From Pseudoselenomonas ruminantium (GTDB lineage Bacteria > Bacillota > Negativicutes > Selenomonadales > Selenomonadaceae): DNA of 13,305 nt. Made by a program: the position numbers and the translations under genes. Of this stretch, positions 1 to 6,720 are shown in pieces; the first letter of the stretch is position 1, and each line of letters begins with the position of its first letter. The stretch covers positions 1 to 13,305 of the forward strand of contig DFHU01000046.1 of NCBI GenBank assembly GCA_002373045.1. The letters are read 5' to 3'. Below the pieces are notes generated by a model. That model was not told the origin of the DNA and made no database searches. It was given only the letters and a program-made list of their open reading frames with translations.

Positions 1-2
1 AA

Positions 3-95
3 GCATACATTCATTATTACAACCACAAGCGTGTGCAACGTAACCTTGGTATCTTAACACCGATAGAGAAACACACCTTGTATTTAGCCGCATAA
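3..95 (+). CDS. IS3-family transposase (OrfB), C-terminal 30 residues only
   Basis: This frame is open from the left window edge to a TAA at 93-95. It reads AYIHYYNHKRVQRNLGILTP and continues for ten more residues. The pattern Y-I-x-Y-Y-N-x-K-R-x-Q-x-x-L-G-x-L-T-P is the hallmark C-terminus of the DDE integrase domain in IS3/IS150-group transposases, which cut and join the element's ends. The catalytic DDE residues are upstream, outside the window. Only a window-truncated fragment is seen. There is no sign of a frameshift, but intactness cannot be assessed. Confidence 0.8.
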   Translation, partial: AYIHYYNHKRVQRNLGILTPIEKHTLYLAA

Positions 96-124
96 AAAAA
101 GGCCGACAGACAAATCTGTCGACC
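94..124 (-). terminator. Rho-independent terminator facing into the IS end
   Basis: Arms at 101-110 and 115-124 (ggccgacaga / tctgtcgacc, one G-T type mismatch) form a 10-bp stem with a 4-base loop. Read on the minus strand, the stem is followed at once by seven T residues (complement of 94-100); on the plus strand no T run follows directly. It therefore fits best as a terminator for minus-strand transcripts coming from the fic gene. It would also shield the transposase gene from antisense read-through. Confidence 0.65.
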
Positions 125-147
125 AAAGAAATCTTATATTTTTTTAT

Positions 148-172
148 TGTCCTCTTGACGGGGAGCAGTCCA
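148..172 (+). repeat. Right terminal inverted repeat of the IS element
   Basis: The 25 bases from TGTCCTCTTGACGGGGAGCA to the final GTCCA match the usual shape of IS150-type ends (TGGACTG, then a C-rich run, then GTCAA on the complementary strand). The partner repeat is off the left edge, so pairing could not be verified. Confidence 0.6.
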
Positions 173-274
173 TTACGTGCAACAGCCCCTTTTTTGTATG
201 CGTAAATTAAAGGCTGCCCAGATTACCTAGCGAATCAATAATCCTGCTTATATTTACGAAACAATCCTATCCTT

Positions 275-1327
275 TTATTTGCGCACATAGCAAGTGCTTC
301 TCCCTGCGCCAATTTTTTCGATATAATGTGCCTCCACCAAACGCTTTAGTGCTGCCTCCACCGATGCTTTACCGATACTCGGACAATTTTTGAGCACATC
401 CTGCTTGGTAAACGTGCCCAGCTTATTGTCAATATAAACCTTGACAATATCATACGCTGTACTTTTCTGTCCCATTGCTGCGGAAATGGTAATTCTGCGC
501 TCAAAATCACGATAGCAGGCCAAAATCACGCCGAGCATGTACTTGATAAAGGGCAGTGGATTATTTTTTTCTGCCAGCCAATTCTGGTCAGATGCATACA
601 AAGCATCATAGTAGCTTTCCTTGGTATCGGCGATTGCTTTTTCAATACTGATATATCGGCCCACCATATATCCACTGCGATAGAGCAGTAACAAGGTCAG
701 CAAACGACTCATGCGACCATTGCCATCATTAAAGGGATGAATGCAGAGAAAATCAACAATAAAATACGGTATTAAAAGCAAGGGCGATACCAGTTCTTTT
801 CCCAAACATTCATTGAAACTGCGACAAGCTGCCTCCACAGCTACCGGTGTTTCATAGGGCTCCAATGGCTTGAATAATACCCTTTTGGTGCCATCCGGCA
901 GAGTTGCTGCGATTTCATTAGGTGTCGTCTTAAACATTCCTCCATAGGATAGTTCCGTAAACTTCAACATATCCCTATGCAGCTGCAATATATAATTTGC
1001 TGTTAATGGTATATACGCATAACTTTCGTGAATGATGTTCAGCACATTGCGATAACCCAGAATTTCCTTTTCATCGCGGTTTCGTGGTGTTGTCTTATCC
1101 GCAACCAATTGTTTCAATCGTGCCTCTGTGGTCACAATCCCCTCAATGCGATTAGAAGCCTCGGTGCTCTGTATTTTGGCTATTTCCACTAAGCGCTTAA
1201 GTTCCATCGGTTTTTGCCGAATGTATAATTCCTGCTTCCCTTTGTACTCCTGAATCTCAGCTATGTAGGAAATAATCTGACTATCCCAGGAAATATCTTT
1301 TAACTTTGTATAGTCAAACGTACGCAT
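275..1327 (-). CDS. Fic family protein (probable AMP transferase) with N-terminal inhibitory helix and C-terminal winged helix
   Basis: A 350-residue Fic-domain protein. The catalytic motif HPFNDGNGRMSR at residues 197-208 is complete: His197, Asp201, the GNG anion-binding loop and Arg205/Arg208. Fic enzymes usually transfer AMP from ATP to a Ser, Thr or Tyr hydroxyl of a target protein. Near the N-terminus, S58-N-R-I-E62-G63 fits the (S/T)xxxE(G/N) inhibitory motif, whose Glu blocks ATP binding, so this is a class II-type, self-inhibited Fic. Residues about 285-350 look like a winged-helix DNA-binding domain, as in many Fic proteins of this length. The ATG start follows GGAG by 6-7 bases. 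No antitoxin gene is adjacent. The gene sits between an IS end and tex, and its target is unknown. A role in self-regulated adenylylation is inference from the family. Confidence 0.9.
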   Translation of the reverse strand: MRTFDYTKLKDISWDSQIISYIAEIQEYKGKQELYIRQKPMELKRLVEIAKIQSTEASNRIEGIVTTEARLKQLVADKTTPRNRDEKEILGYRNVLNIIHESYAYIPLTANYILQLHRDMLKFTELSYGGMFKTTPNEIAATLPDGTKRVLFKPLEPYETPVAVEAACRSFNECLGKELVSPLLLIPYFIVDFLCIHPFNDGNGRMSRLLTLLLLYRSGYMVGRYISIEKAIADTKESYYDALYASDQNWLAEKNNPLPFIKYMLGVILACYRDFERRITISAAMGQKSTAYDIVKVYIDNKLGTFTKQDVLKNCPSIGKASVEAALKRLVEAHYIEKIGAGRSTCYVRK

Positions 1328-1359
1328 ACTTTTCTCCTATCTCATATATTTTTCTCCTA

Positions 1360-1389
1360 ATTATACTATCATTTTAGGCGAAAAATCAA
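1360..1389 (-). promoter_or_regulatory. Probable fic promoter
   Basis: On the minus strand, TTGATT (1389-1384) is followed after 18 bases by a perfect TATAAT (1365-1360). The start of transcription would fall near 1353, leaving a leader of about 25 bases before the ATG at 1327. Confidence 0.6.
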
Positions 1390-1465
1390 TTATTTGGGAG
1401 ATAACCCCAACTTTTGTTATTGCTATATTTCCATTTTGGGTAATGCAAAAAAACAACAGCAGCGT

Positions 1466-1471
1466 TATAAT
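1466..1471 (+). promoter_or_regulatory. Possible -10 box of the tex-cobT unit
   Basis: A perfect TATAAT lies 41 bases before the tex ATG, in the intergenic region shared with divergent fic. The hexamer at the usual -35 distance (1443-1448, ATGCAA) is poor, so the promoter is only tentative. Confidence 0.4.
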
Positions 1472-1512
1472 GATAAGATAAGTTTCAATCAAAAGGAAAG
1501 TTGGTGCCCACC

Positions 1513-3705
1513 ATGCAAATAAATGATATTCCCGTACTTATCGCCAAGGAACTTGGCGTGACACCGAAACAGACCTCGGCCGCCATCGAGCTGTTGGACG
1601 AAGGCAATACCGTGCCGTTTATTGCCCGCTACCGCAAAGAAGCCACGGGTGCGCTGGAAGATGAGCAGCTGCGTACGCTCGAAGAACGCCTGACCTATCT
1701 GCGCAATCTCGTCAAACGACAGGAAGAAATCCTCGCCAAAATTGAGGAACAGGGCAAGCTGACCGACGAGCTCAAAGCCGCCATCGAAAAGGCGCAAAAA
1801 TTGCAGGAACTCGAGGATCTCTATCTGCCCTACAAGCAGAAGAAACGCACCCGCGCCCAGATTGCCCGTGAGCGCGGTCTGGAGCCTTTGGCCAAACTGA
1901 TGCTGGAACAGGCAAAAATCCAGGGCACGCCCCTTGACGAAGCCGCCGGCTTTATCAATGCCGAAAAAGAAGTAAACACCGCCGAAGATGCCTTGCAGGG
2001 CGCTATGGATATTGCCGCCGAAACCATTATGGAAGATGCAAAACTCCGCGCCAATATGCGGACCCGCCTTTGGAACAACGGGCATATTGAAACGGAACTC
2101 GTGGAAGATGCCGAAGAAGCCCAAACCTTTGCCATGTACAAGGATTACAGCGAACTTATCCATACTTTGCCTTCCCATAGAATTCTGGCCATCAACCGCG
2201 GCGAAGCCAAAGGCTGTCTCAAAGTCCATGTCACGATTGACGCCGAGGACTGCCAAAGCCGAATTTTCCGCCGTATCAGCAAGGCGCCCTCAAAATGGGA
2301 TGAAACCTTGAAAGCCGTTATCGAGGACGGCTGGAAACGCCTGCTGTTCCCGGCATTGGAGCGCGAAGTCCGCAGCCAGCTCACCGAAGATGCCGAAGCA
2401 CAGGCCATCAAGATTTTTGGCGTGAACTTAAAACAGCTGCTCCTGCAGGCGCCCCTTGCCGGTCATACCGTACTGGGGCTTGACCCGGGCTATCGCACGG
2501 GCTGCAAGATGGCCGTTGTCGATGCCACCGGCCATGTGGTCGACCACGGTGTAATTCAGGTAACGCAGAGCGAAGGGGCGAAAGCCGCTGCTGCCAAAAC
2601 GGTACTGGGCTTGATAAAAAAACACCATATCACCCTGATTTCCATTGGCAACGGCACGGCTTCCTACGAAACGGAGCAGTTCACCGCCCAGCTGATTGCC
2701 GACAATCACTTGACGGATGTGCATTACCTGATTACCAACGAAGCCGGCGCCTCCGTCTACTCCGCTTCGGCACTGGCCAAGGAAGAACTGCCCGAATACG
2801 ACGTCACCATCCGCGGCGCGGTATCCATTGCCCGCCGCATTCAGGACCCGCTGGCCGAACTGGTCAAAATCGACCCCAAAGCCATCGGCGTAGGGCAGTA
2901 TCAGCATGACGTCAACCAAAAGGAACTGGGCGCGACCCTCGATGCCACCATTGAAAGCACGGTAAACCATGTGGGTGTTGACCTCAACACCGCCAGCGGC
3001 GCACTTCTCAAACATATCGCAGGCATCAATGCCACCATTGCCAAAAACATCGTGGCCTACCGCAATGAAAACGGCATCTTCACGAGCCGCAAGCAGCTGC
3101 TGAAAGTGCCTCGTCTGGGCCCGGCCGCCTTTACCCAGTGTGCCGGCTTCCTGCGCATTGCGGGGGGCAAATCACCCTTGGACAACACCCCGGTTCATCC
3201 GGAATCCTACGAACTAGCCGAAAAACTTTTGGCACGTTTGGGCTTTAGCTTAAATGACCTCAACGATAAAGATGCACTGGCCATGCTGGCGGCCAAGGCC
3301 AAACTTGCCGACTGCACTAAGTTAGCCAAGGAGTTGGACGCAGGCGAGCTTACGGTCAAGGATATTCTCGATGCCCTTGTAAAACCGGGCCGCGACCCGC
3401 GCGAAGACCTGCCGGCACCGCTGACCCGTCAAGCGGTTGTGAAGCTTTCCGACATCAAGGAAGGCAGCATTATGCGGGGCACGGTGCGCAATATCACCGA
3501 CTTTGGCGCCTTTGTCGATATCGGCCTCAAAACTGCCGGCCTCATCCATATTTCCGAAATGAGCCAGAAACGCATCAAGCATCCCCTCGATGTGCTGGCT
3601 GTCGGGGATATCATCAAAGTCATGGTCATCAGCGTTGACGAGAGCCGCAACCGTATCGGCCTTTCCTTGAAGCAAGTACCCAAAAATGAGGAGAAAATCG
3701 GATGA
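1513..3705 (+). CDS. tex: Tex family transcription accessory protein (S1 RNA-binding)
   Basis: A full-length Tex homologue of about 730 residues. The N-terminal helical region carries the family signature LLDEGNTVPFIARYRKEATG. A YqgF/RNase H-like domain follows around residues 320-450 (begins VLGLDPGYRTG), then helix-hairpin-helix segments around 490-560 (NTASGALLKHIAGIN, later LKVPRLGPAAF). A C-terminal S1 domain spans about 645-720 (MRGTVRNITDFGAFVDIG, GLIHISEMS). Tex binds nucleic acid and affects transcription and RNA metabolism; its precise role is unsettled. Start choice: ATG 1513 gives the usual family N-terminus, but its AAGGA (1493-1497) is 15 bases away. GTG 1504 is spaced better, about 6 bases from the same site, and would add three residues. 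TTG 1501 is too close. The gene overlaps the next by four bases (ATGA). Confidence 0.93.
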   Translation: MQINDIPVLIAKELGVTPKQTSAAIELLDEGNTVPFIARYRKEATGALEDEQLRTLEERLTYLRNLVKRQEEILAKIEEQGKLTDELKAAIEKAQKLQELEDLYLPYKQKKRTRAQIARERGLEPLAKLMLEQAKIQGTPLDEAAGFINAEKEVNTAEDALQGAMDIAAETIMEDAKLRANMRTRLWNNGHIETELVEDAEEAQTFAMYKDYSELIHTLPSHRILAINRGEAKGCLKVHVTIDAEDCQSRIFRRISKAPSKWDETLKAVIEDGWKRLLFPALEREVRSQLTEDAEAQAIKIFGVNLKQLLLQAPLAGHTVLGLDPGYRTGCKMAVVDATGHVVDHGVIQVTQSEGAKAAAAKTVLGLIKKHHITLISIGNGTASYETEQFTAQLIADNHLTDVHYLITNEAGASVYSASALAKEELPEYDVTIRGAVSIARRIQDPLAELVKIDPKAIGVGQYQHDVNQKELGATLDATIESTVNHVGVDLNTASGALLKHIAGINATIAKNIVAYRNENGIFTSRKQLLKVPRLGPAAFTQCAGFLRIAGGKSPLDNTPVHPESYELAEKLLARLGFSLNDLNDKDALAMLAAKAKLADCTKLAKELDAGELTVKDILDALVKPGRDPREDLPAPLTRQAVVKLSDIKEGSIMRGTVRNITDFGAFVDIGLKTAGLIHISEMSQKRIKHPLDVLAVGDIIKVMVISVDESRNRIGLSLKQVPKNEEKIG

Positions 3706-5621
3706 ACCTGTTAGAAAAAACCATTGCCGCCATCGAACCGGCAAATCAGGAGTTGGCAGCCCAAGCCGCCACGCAGCTGACCAACATTATGGAAGCGGAT
3801 GACAATTCCCTGGGACAGTTCCGGGAACTGCTGCTCCGCTATATTGCCATTACCAACCAGTTGAACCCCGGTCTGCCCGACAAATGCACCGTTATCTGCT
3901 GCGGCAGCCATGGTGTAGCCAGTGAGGCCGTCAGTGCCTATCCGGAAGAAACCACCCTGCAGATGACCAAAAGCTATCTGATTGGTCAGGGCGCTGCCGC
4001 CAATGCCTTCGCCGAATTTTCCGGCAGTGAGCTTTTTGTTGCCGATTTCGGCATCAAAGCCGAAAACATTGACATTCCCGGCCTTATTGACTGCCGCATC
4101 GGCAACGGCACAGCCAATATCGCCCAAGGCCCGGCCATGAGCCGTAAGCAGGCCGTTCAGACCATCGAAAAGGGCATTGAACTTGCTGATAAACTGATTG
4201 CCGAAGGCTTTGACTGTCTGCTGCCGGGAGAAATGGGCATTGCCAATACGACCATCAGCGCCGCCATCGTCGCCGCCCTCTGTGAAAAAGCCGCCCCGGA
4301 AGTCACGGGACGGGGTACCAATATCTCCAATGAGCGGCTGGCGAACAAGACCCGCATCGTGGAAAAAGCCTTGAGCCTGAACCAGCCGGACAAAAAAGAT
4401 GGACTGGATGTCCTCGCCAAAGTCGGCGGTTTTGAATTTGGTGCGATTGCCGGCCTTATACTGGGCTTTGCCGCCCGCCATAAGGCCGTGATTCTGGACG
4501 GAGCCAACTGCGCTGCCGCCGCTCTGATTGCACAAAGTCTGGCGCCAGCCTGCGTGGATTACCTTCTGCCCTCTCATCGGGGCGGCGAACCCTCGCAAGG
4601 CTTTGCCTTGGAAAAATTAGGCCTTACACCGCTTCTGCATTTGGATTTGCGCTTAGGCGAAGCCTGCGGCAGTTCCATTCTGGCAAAAGAGCTGGACACC
4701 ATGCTGAACCTTTGGGATGTGGCCTCCCATCTTCCCCATGACCCAGTGGAAGAACCCTTCCAAAATGCCTATATGCCGACCATTGCCCCCAAGATTACCA
4801 ACAAAACCTTCGATTTCTACCTGTCCACCATGCAGGATTTGGACAGTCCGGCCATGCACGCCTGCAAGGCACGCATTGACAATCTGGTAAAGCCCTTGGA
4901 AAGTCTGGGTGCCCTGGAGCAGATCGCCATCGAAATCGCCGGCATCACCGGCGATGAACTACCGGGCTGCGGCCTTGACCGGGCGCTTATCTGCTTCACC
5001 GGCAAAGTCACCAACCCCCTGCAAATGCAGCTTACTGCCGCCACCGCCCAGAGTGCCCGCGCAGATGTCACGATTGCCCATGTACGGGAAGGGCTGCCCT
5101 TGACCGCAGCCTTTGACTTTGGCCGGGAACAGGGAGAATTTCTCTCCCTTTCCTATCCCCTGCTGGGGCTGTCATTAGCCGAAATCGATGAACATGCGCC
5201 CTTCGGCACCACCGCCGACCTTCTGCATCAGGAACTCTTAAACGCAGACGGCAGCCTGAAATATCCGGCTGACCAGTTCCTTACCCGTGCTCCGGAATCG
5301 GCCCAGCCCTTTATCGGCGCCATGATTGGCGCCATCATCGCCGCTGCGCACAACAGCTCCTTCATCATTCTGGATGACGAAGCCAGCGAAATCATCGCCC
5401 GCTACACCGAACTCCTGTGCCCGGCAGTACGTCCCTATATTCTCCATGTACAGCCCCTGCTCTTAAAAGCAAACTGCACCCTGCCCGGCGGTCTCATTGC
5501 AGGAATGGGCATGGATATTGCCGATGCCTCCCTCTATATGCTGAACCACATGCGCACCTTCGCCGAAAGCAAGGTTGCCATCGCCAACGATGGCCCGGGC
5601 GCAGACCGCCAGCAGCCGTAA
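3702..5621 (+). CDS. Tandem CobT-like protein: NaMN:base phosphoribosyltransferase fused to a degenerate second CobT domain (single-chain ArsAB-like)
   Basis: 639 residues, nearly twice the length of CobT (about 350). Residues 1-345 look like a working nicotinate mononucleotide:dimethylbenzimidazole phosphoribosyltransferase, which makes the alpha-riboside for the cobamide lower ligand. Visible motifs are CCGSHGV (66-72), GEMGIANTT (176-184), K216 and LRLGEACG (316-323). E177, K216 and E320 sit where I place Salmonella CobT Glu174, Lys213 and Glu317. Residues about 400-630 repeat the fold: GAMIGAIIAAAHNSSFIILD (539-558) matches GAIAGLILGFAARHKAVILD (247-266). The GEMG motif is absent from the second half, and MD605 replaces the catalytic GE320. 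Sporomusa ArsA and ArsB are, as I recall, two separate CobT homologues that form a heterodimer attaching phenol or p-cresol. This may be a fused equivalent, or CobT with a regulatory half. The ATG overlaps the tex stop, after GAGGAG at 3688-3693, implying translational coupling. Confidence 0.82.
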   Translation: MNLLEKTIAAIEPANQELAAQAATQLTNIMEADDNSLGQFRELLLRYIAITNQLNPGLPDKCTVICCGSHGVASEAVSAYPEETTLQMTKSYLIGQGAAANAFAEFSGSELFVADFGIKAENIDIPGLIDCRIGNGTANIAQGPAMSRKQAVQTIEKGIELADKLIAEGFDCLLPGEMGIANTTISAAIVAALCEKAAPEVTGRGTNISNERLANKTRIVEKALSLNQPDKKDGLDVLAKVGGFEFGAIAGLILGFAARHKAVILDGANCAAAALIAQSLAPACVDYLLPSHRGGEPSQGFALEKLGLTPLLHLDLRLGEACGSSILAKELDTMLNLWDVASHLPHDPVEEPFQNAYMPTIAPKITNKTFDFYLSTMQDLDSPAMHACKARIDNLVKPLESLGALEQIAIEIAGITGDELPGCGLDRALICFTGKVTNPLQMQLTAATAQSARADVTIAHVREGLPLTAAFDFGREQGEFLSLSYPLLGLSLAEIDEHAPFGTTADLLHQELLNADGSLKYPADQFLTRAPESAQPFIGAMIGAIIAAAHNSSFIILDDEASEIIARYTELLCPAVRPYILHVQPLLLKANCTLPGGLIAGMGMDIADASLYMLNHMRTFAESKVAIANDGPGADRQQP

Positions 5622-5739
5622 TAACACCGCTCCCCCCAAAGAAAACTTTATACCCAAACAAGCCCCCGGCAGGAAAACCCCAATCCAGGAGCGAACATTC
5701 CCCATATAAGTATGTATTTTATGAGGAGGTATGAAGAAC

Positions 5740-6180
5740 ATGAAAAAGAAACTTCTGATTATGCTGGCAGGATTAATGGCTATGAGTGCTGCTGTTTGCT
5801 GCGCTGCTGTGTCCTCCGAGCATATCGCGCTTGCAGATGTTGCCCCTGGCTCCAGCGTAACCGCAGCCAAGCAAAAACTGGGCACCCCCAGCCAACGCGG
5901 CGATAAATTATTCTTTCCCAACGGCATGGTCATCGAAACTGCTGACCACAATCCGGATATAATTGAAGAAATTACCACCCGTTCTGCCGGAGCTACACCA
6001 GCCGGTATTCAGGTGGGCATGAACGAGAGCAGCCTGACTCAGGCTTACGGCAATCCCGACAAGATTGACCGGGATAAGGATGATACAGAATACACCTACT
6101 ATAGCACCGACAATGCCAAAAAGATGGAATTCAAAGTCGTGAACGGCAAAATCGTAAAGATTAAATGCGAACTGCGTTAA
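5740..6180 (+). CDS. Small secreted protein with two BamE-like repeats, function unknown
   Basis: 146 residues. A basic, hydrophobic N-terminus (MKKKLLIMLAGLMAMSAAV) is a signal peptide. The CC pair at 20-21 lacks a good lipobox (Val before Cys), so signal peptidase I export seems likelier than lipidation. The mature part holds two similar segments, about 36-80 and 90-146. Each has a GSSV/GMNESS-type opening, then L/Y-G-x-P (KLGTP, AYGNP) and then beta-strand-like residues, reminiscent of the small BamE/SmpA fold. That resemblance is by eye only. The start is chosen because AGGAGG (5724-5729) is 10 bases from ATG 5740 but only 1 base from in-frame ATG 5731. No convincing promoter or upstream terminator is seen in 5622-5723. 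The stop codon interlocks with that of convergent perR. Confidence 0.75.
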   Translation: MKKKLLIMLAGLMAMSAAVCCAAVSSEHIALADVAPGSSVTAAKQKLGTPSQRGDKLFFPNGMVIETADHNPDIIEEITTRSAGATPAGIQVGMNESSLTQAYGNPDKIDRDKDDTEYTYYSTDNAKKMEFKVVNGKIVKIKCELR

Positions 6181-6623
6181 ATTTTTCTTCCGTCTGCCTG
6201 CTGGCATTCCGGGCATACACCGTAGAAATAATACTGCTGTCCGGTCAGTTGATAGCCGGTCTCGGCCATAACCTGCTCCAAAAAATCCGCCGTCGGCAGG
6301 GTCTTTACATCATCCACCCGCCCGCAGTGCATACAGCGGATATGGGGATGCGGACTGATACGGGCATCATAGCGGAAAGAATCCTCTCCCACATTCAATT
6401 CCTGTACAATCCCCACTGCGCACAAAATATTCAACGACTTGTAAACCGTAGCCAGACTCATGGTGGGATAGTCGGGCAGCAGTTCCTGATACAAGGCTTC
6501 GGCACTGGGATGTTCCGTGGTATGCGCCAGCGCATTATACACCGCCAGCCGCTGCGGCGTGACCTTGAAACCACGCTCCCGCAAAAGCGCCGTGACTTCC
6601 TTCGGTTTCAATCCTACACGCAT
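6177..6623 (-). CDS. perR: Fur-family regulator of the PerR type (peroxide-responsive repressor)
   Basis: 148 residues, the usual Fur/PerR length. The winged helix is N-terminal (RGFKVTPQRLAVYNAL, then PTMSLATVYKSL). C97/C100 and C137/C140 form the structural zinc site. Aligned by eye to Bacillus subtilis PerR, the regulatory ligands H37, D85, H91, H93 and D104 correspond to H38, D86, H92, H94 and D105. The Asp at 86, instead of the Glu of iron-sensing Fur, argues for peroxide sensing by metal-catalysed histidine oxidation. Targets are usually catalase, peroxidase and iron-storage genes, none of which lie here. The start is ATG 6623, preceded by GAGGAA (6636-6631). An upstream in-frame TTG at 6644 has no ribosome site. 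The gene has its own promoter and a candidate operator. Confidence 0.87.
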   Translation of the reverse strand: MRVGLKPKEVTALLRERGFKVTPQRLAVYNALAHTTEHPSAEALYQELLPDYPTMSLATVYKSLNILCAVGIVQELNVGEDSFRYDARISPHPHIRCMHCGRVDDVKTLPTADFLEQVMAETGYQLTGQQYYFYGVCPECQQADGRKI

Positions 6624-6642
6624 AATTTTCTTCCTCACTAAC

Positions 6643-6657
6643 AAATAATCATTCTTC
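6643..6657 (-). promoter_or_regulatory. Candidate PerR/Fur box in the perR leader
   Basis: GAAGAAT-G-ATTATTT on the minus strand is a 7-1-7 arrangement with 5 of 7 symmetric positions. It is close to the PerR box pattern TTATAAT-N-ATTATAA, matching about 9 of 14 positions. It lies just after the predicted transcription start (about 6661), where a bound repressor would block the gene. Autoregulation is inferred. Confidence 0.4.
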
Positions 6658-6667
6658 TTTGCGATTT

Positions 6668-6696
6668 ATTCTAAATAAAAAAGCATCTCCTGTCAA
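6668..6696 (-). promoter_or_regulatory. perR promoter
   Basis: A perfect TTGACA (6696-6691) and TAGAAT (6673-6668) are separated by the ideal 17 bases on the minus strand. Transcription would begin near 6661, about 38 bases before the perR ATG. The -35 box lies within the loop of the terminator hairpin of the gene upstream. Confidence 0.7.
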
Positions 6697-6708
6697 GAAG
6701 ATGCTTTT
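6677..6708 (-). terminator. Rho-independent terminator of the gene at 6721-7644
   Basis: Arms at 6679-6688 and 6699-6708 (aaaagcatct / agatgctttt) pair perfectly over 10 bp with a 10-base loop. On the minus strand the stem runs into TTTTTTATTTAG, and it lies 13 bases beyond the stop codon of the 307-residue secreted protein. Confidence 0.8.
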
Positions 6709-6720
6709 ATTTATTTCCAC

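Larger units (their letters stand above)
1..172 (+). mobile_element. Right end of an IS3-family (IS150-like) insertion sequence
   Basis: The window opens inside an insertion sequence. Visible parts are the last codons of an IS3-type transposase, a short hairpin after the stop codon, and a terminal inverted repeat ending in CAGTCCA, which on the other strand begins TGGACTG as IS150-like ends do. The left end and most of the transposase lie outside the window, so neither completeness nor the target duplication can be judged. The right boundary at 172 is inferred from the TGGACT-type end. Bases 173-274, between the element and the fic stop codon, hold nothing I recognise. Confidence 0.75.

Noticed and set aside
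180..222. CAGCC...GGCTG inverted repeat downstream of fic as its terminator
   Set aside because: The stem needs a two-base bulge and a 16-base loop, and no T run follows on the minus strand.
1489..2256. Long open frame on the minus strand within tex (255 codons)
   Set aside because: It lies opposite the well-supported tex frame, has no ribosome site, and its Gly/Phe-rich product looks like the mirror of GC-rich third positions.
3650..3702. Cobalamin riboswitch before the cobT-like gene
   Set aside because: The gene starts inside the tex stop codon and no B12-box-like sequence or leader is present.
3711..4598. 295-codon minus-strand frame opposite the cobT-like gene
   Set aside because: It is fully antisense to a gene with clear CobT motifs. 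Composition is low-complexity G/F/A and no family signature is visible.
5622..5723. Promoter or terminator between the cobT-like gene and the small secreted protein gene
   Set aside because: TATAAG at 5705-5710 has no -35 partner, and no hairpin with a T run is present.
6624..6644. TTG start for perR seven codons upstream
   Set aside because: It lacks a ribosome site, while GAGGAA is ideally spaced for ATG 6623. The extension would also consume the candidate operator.
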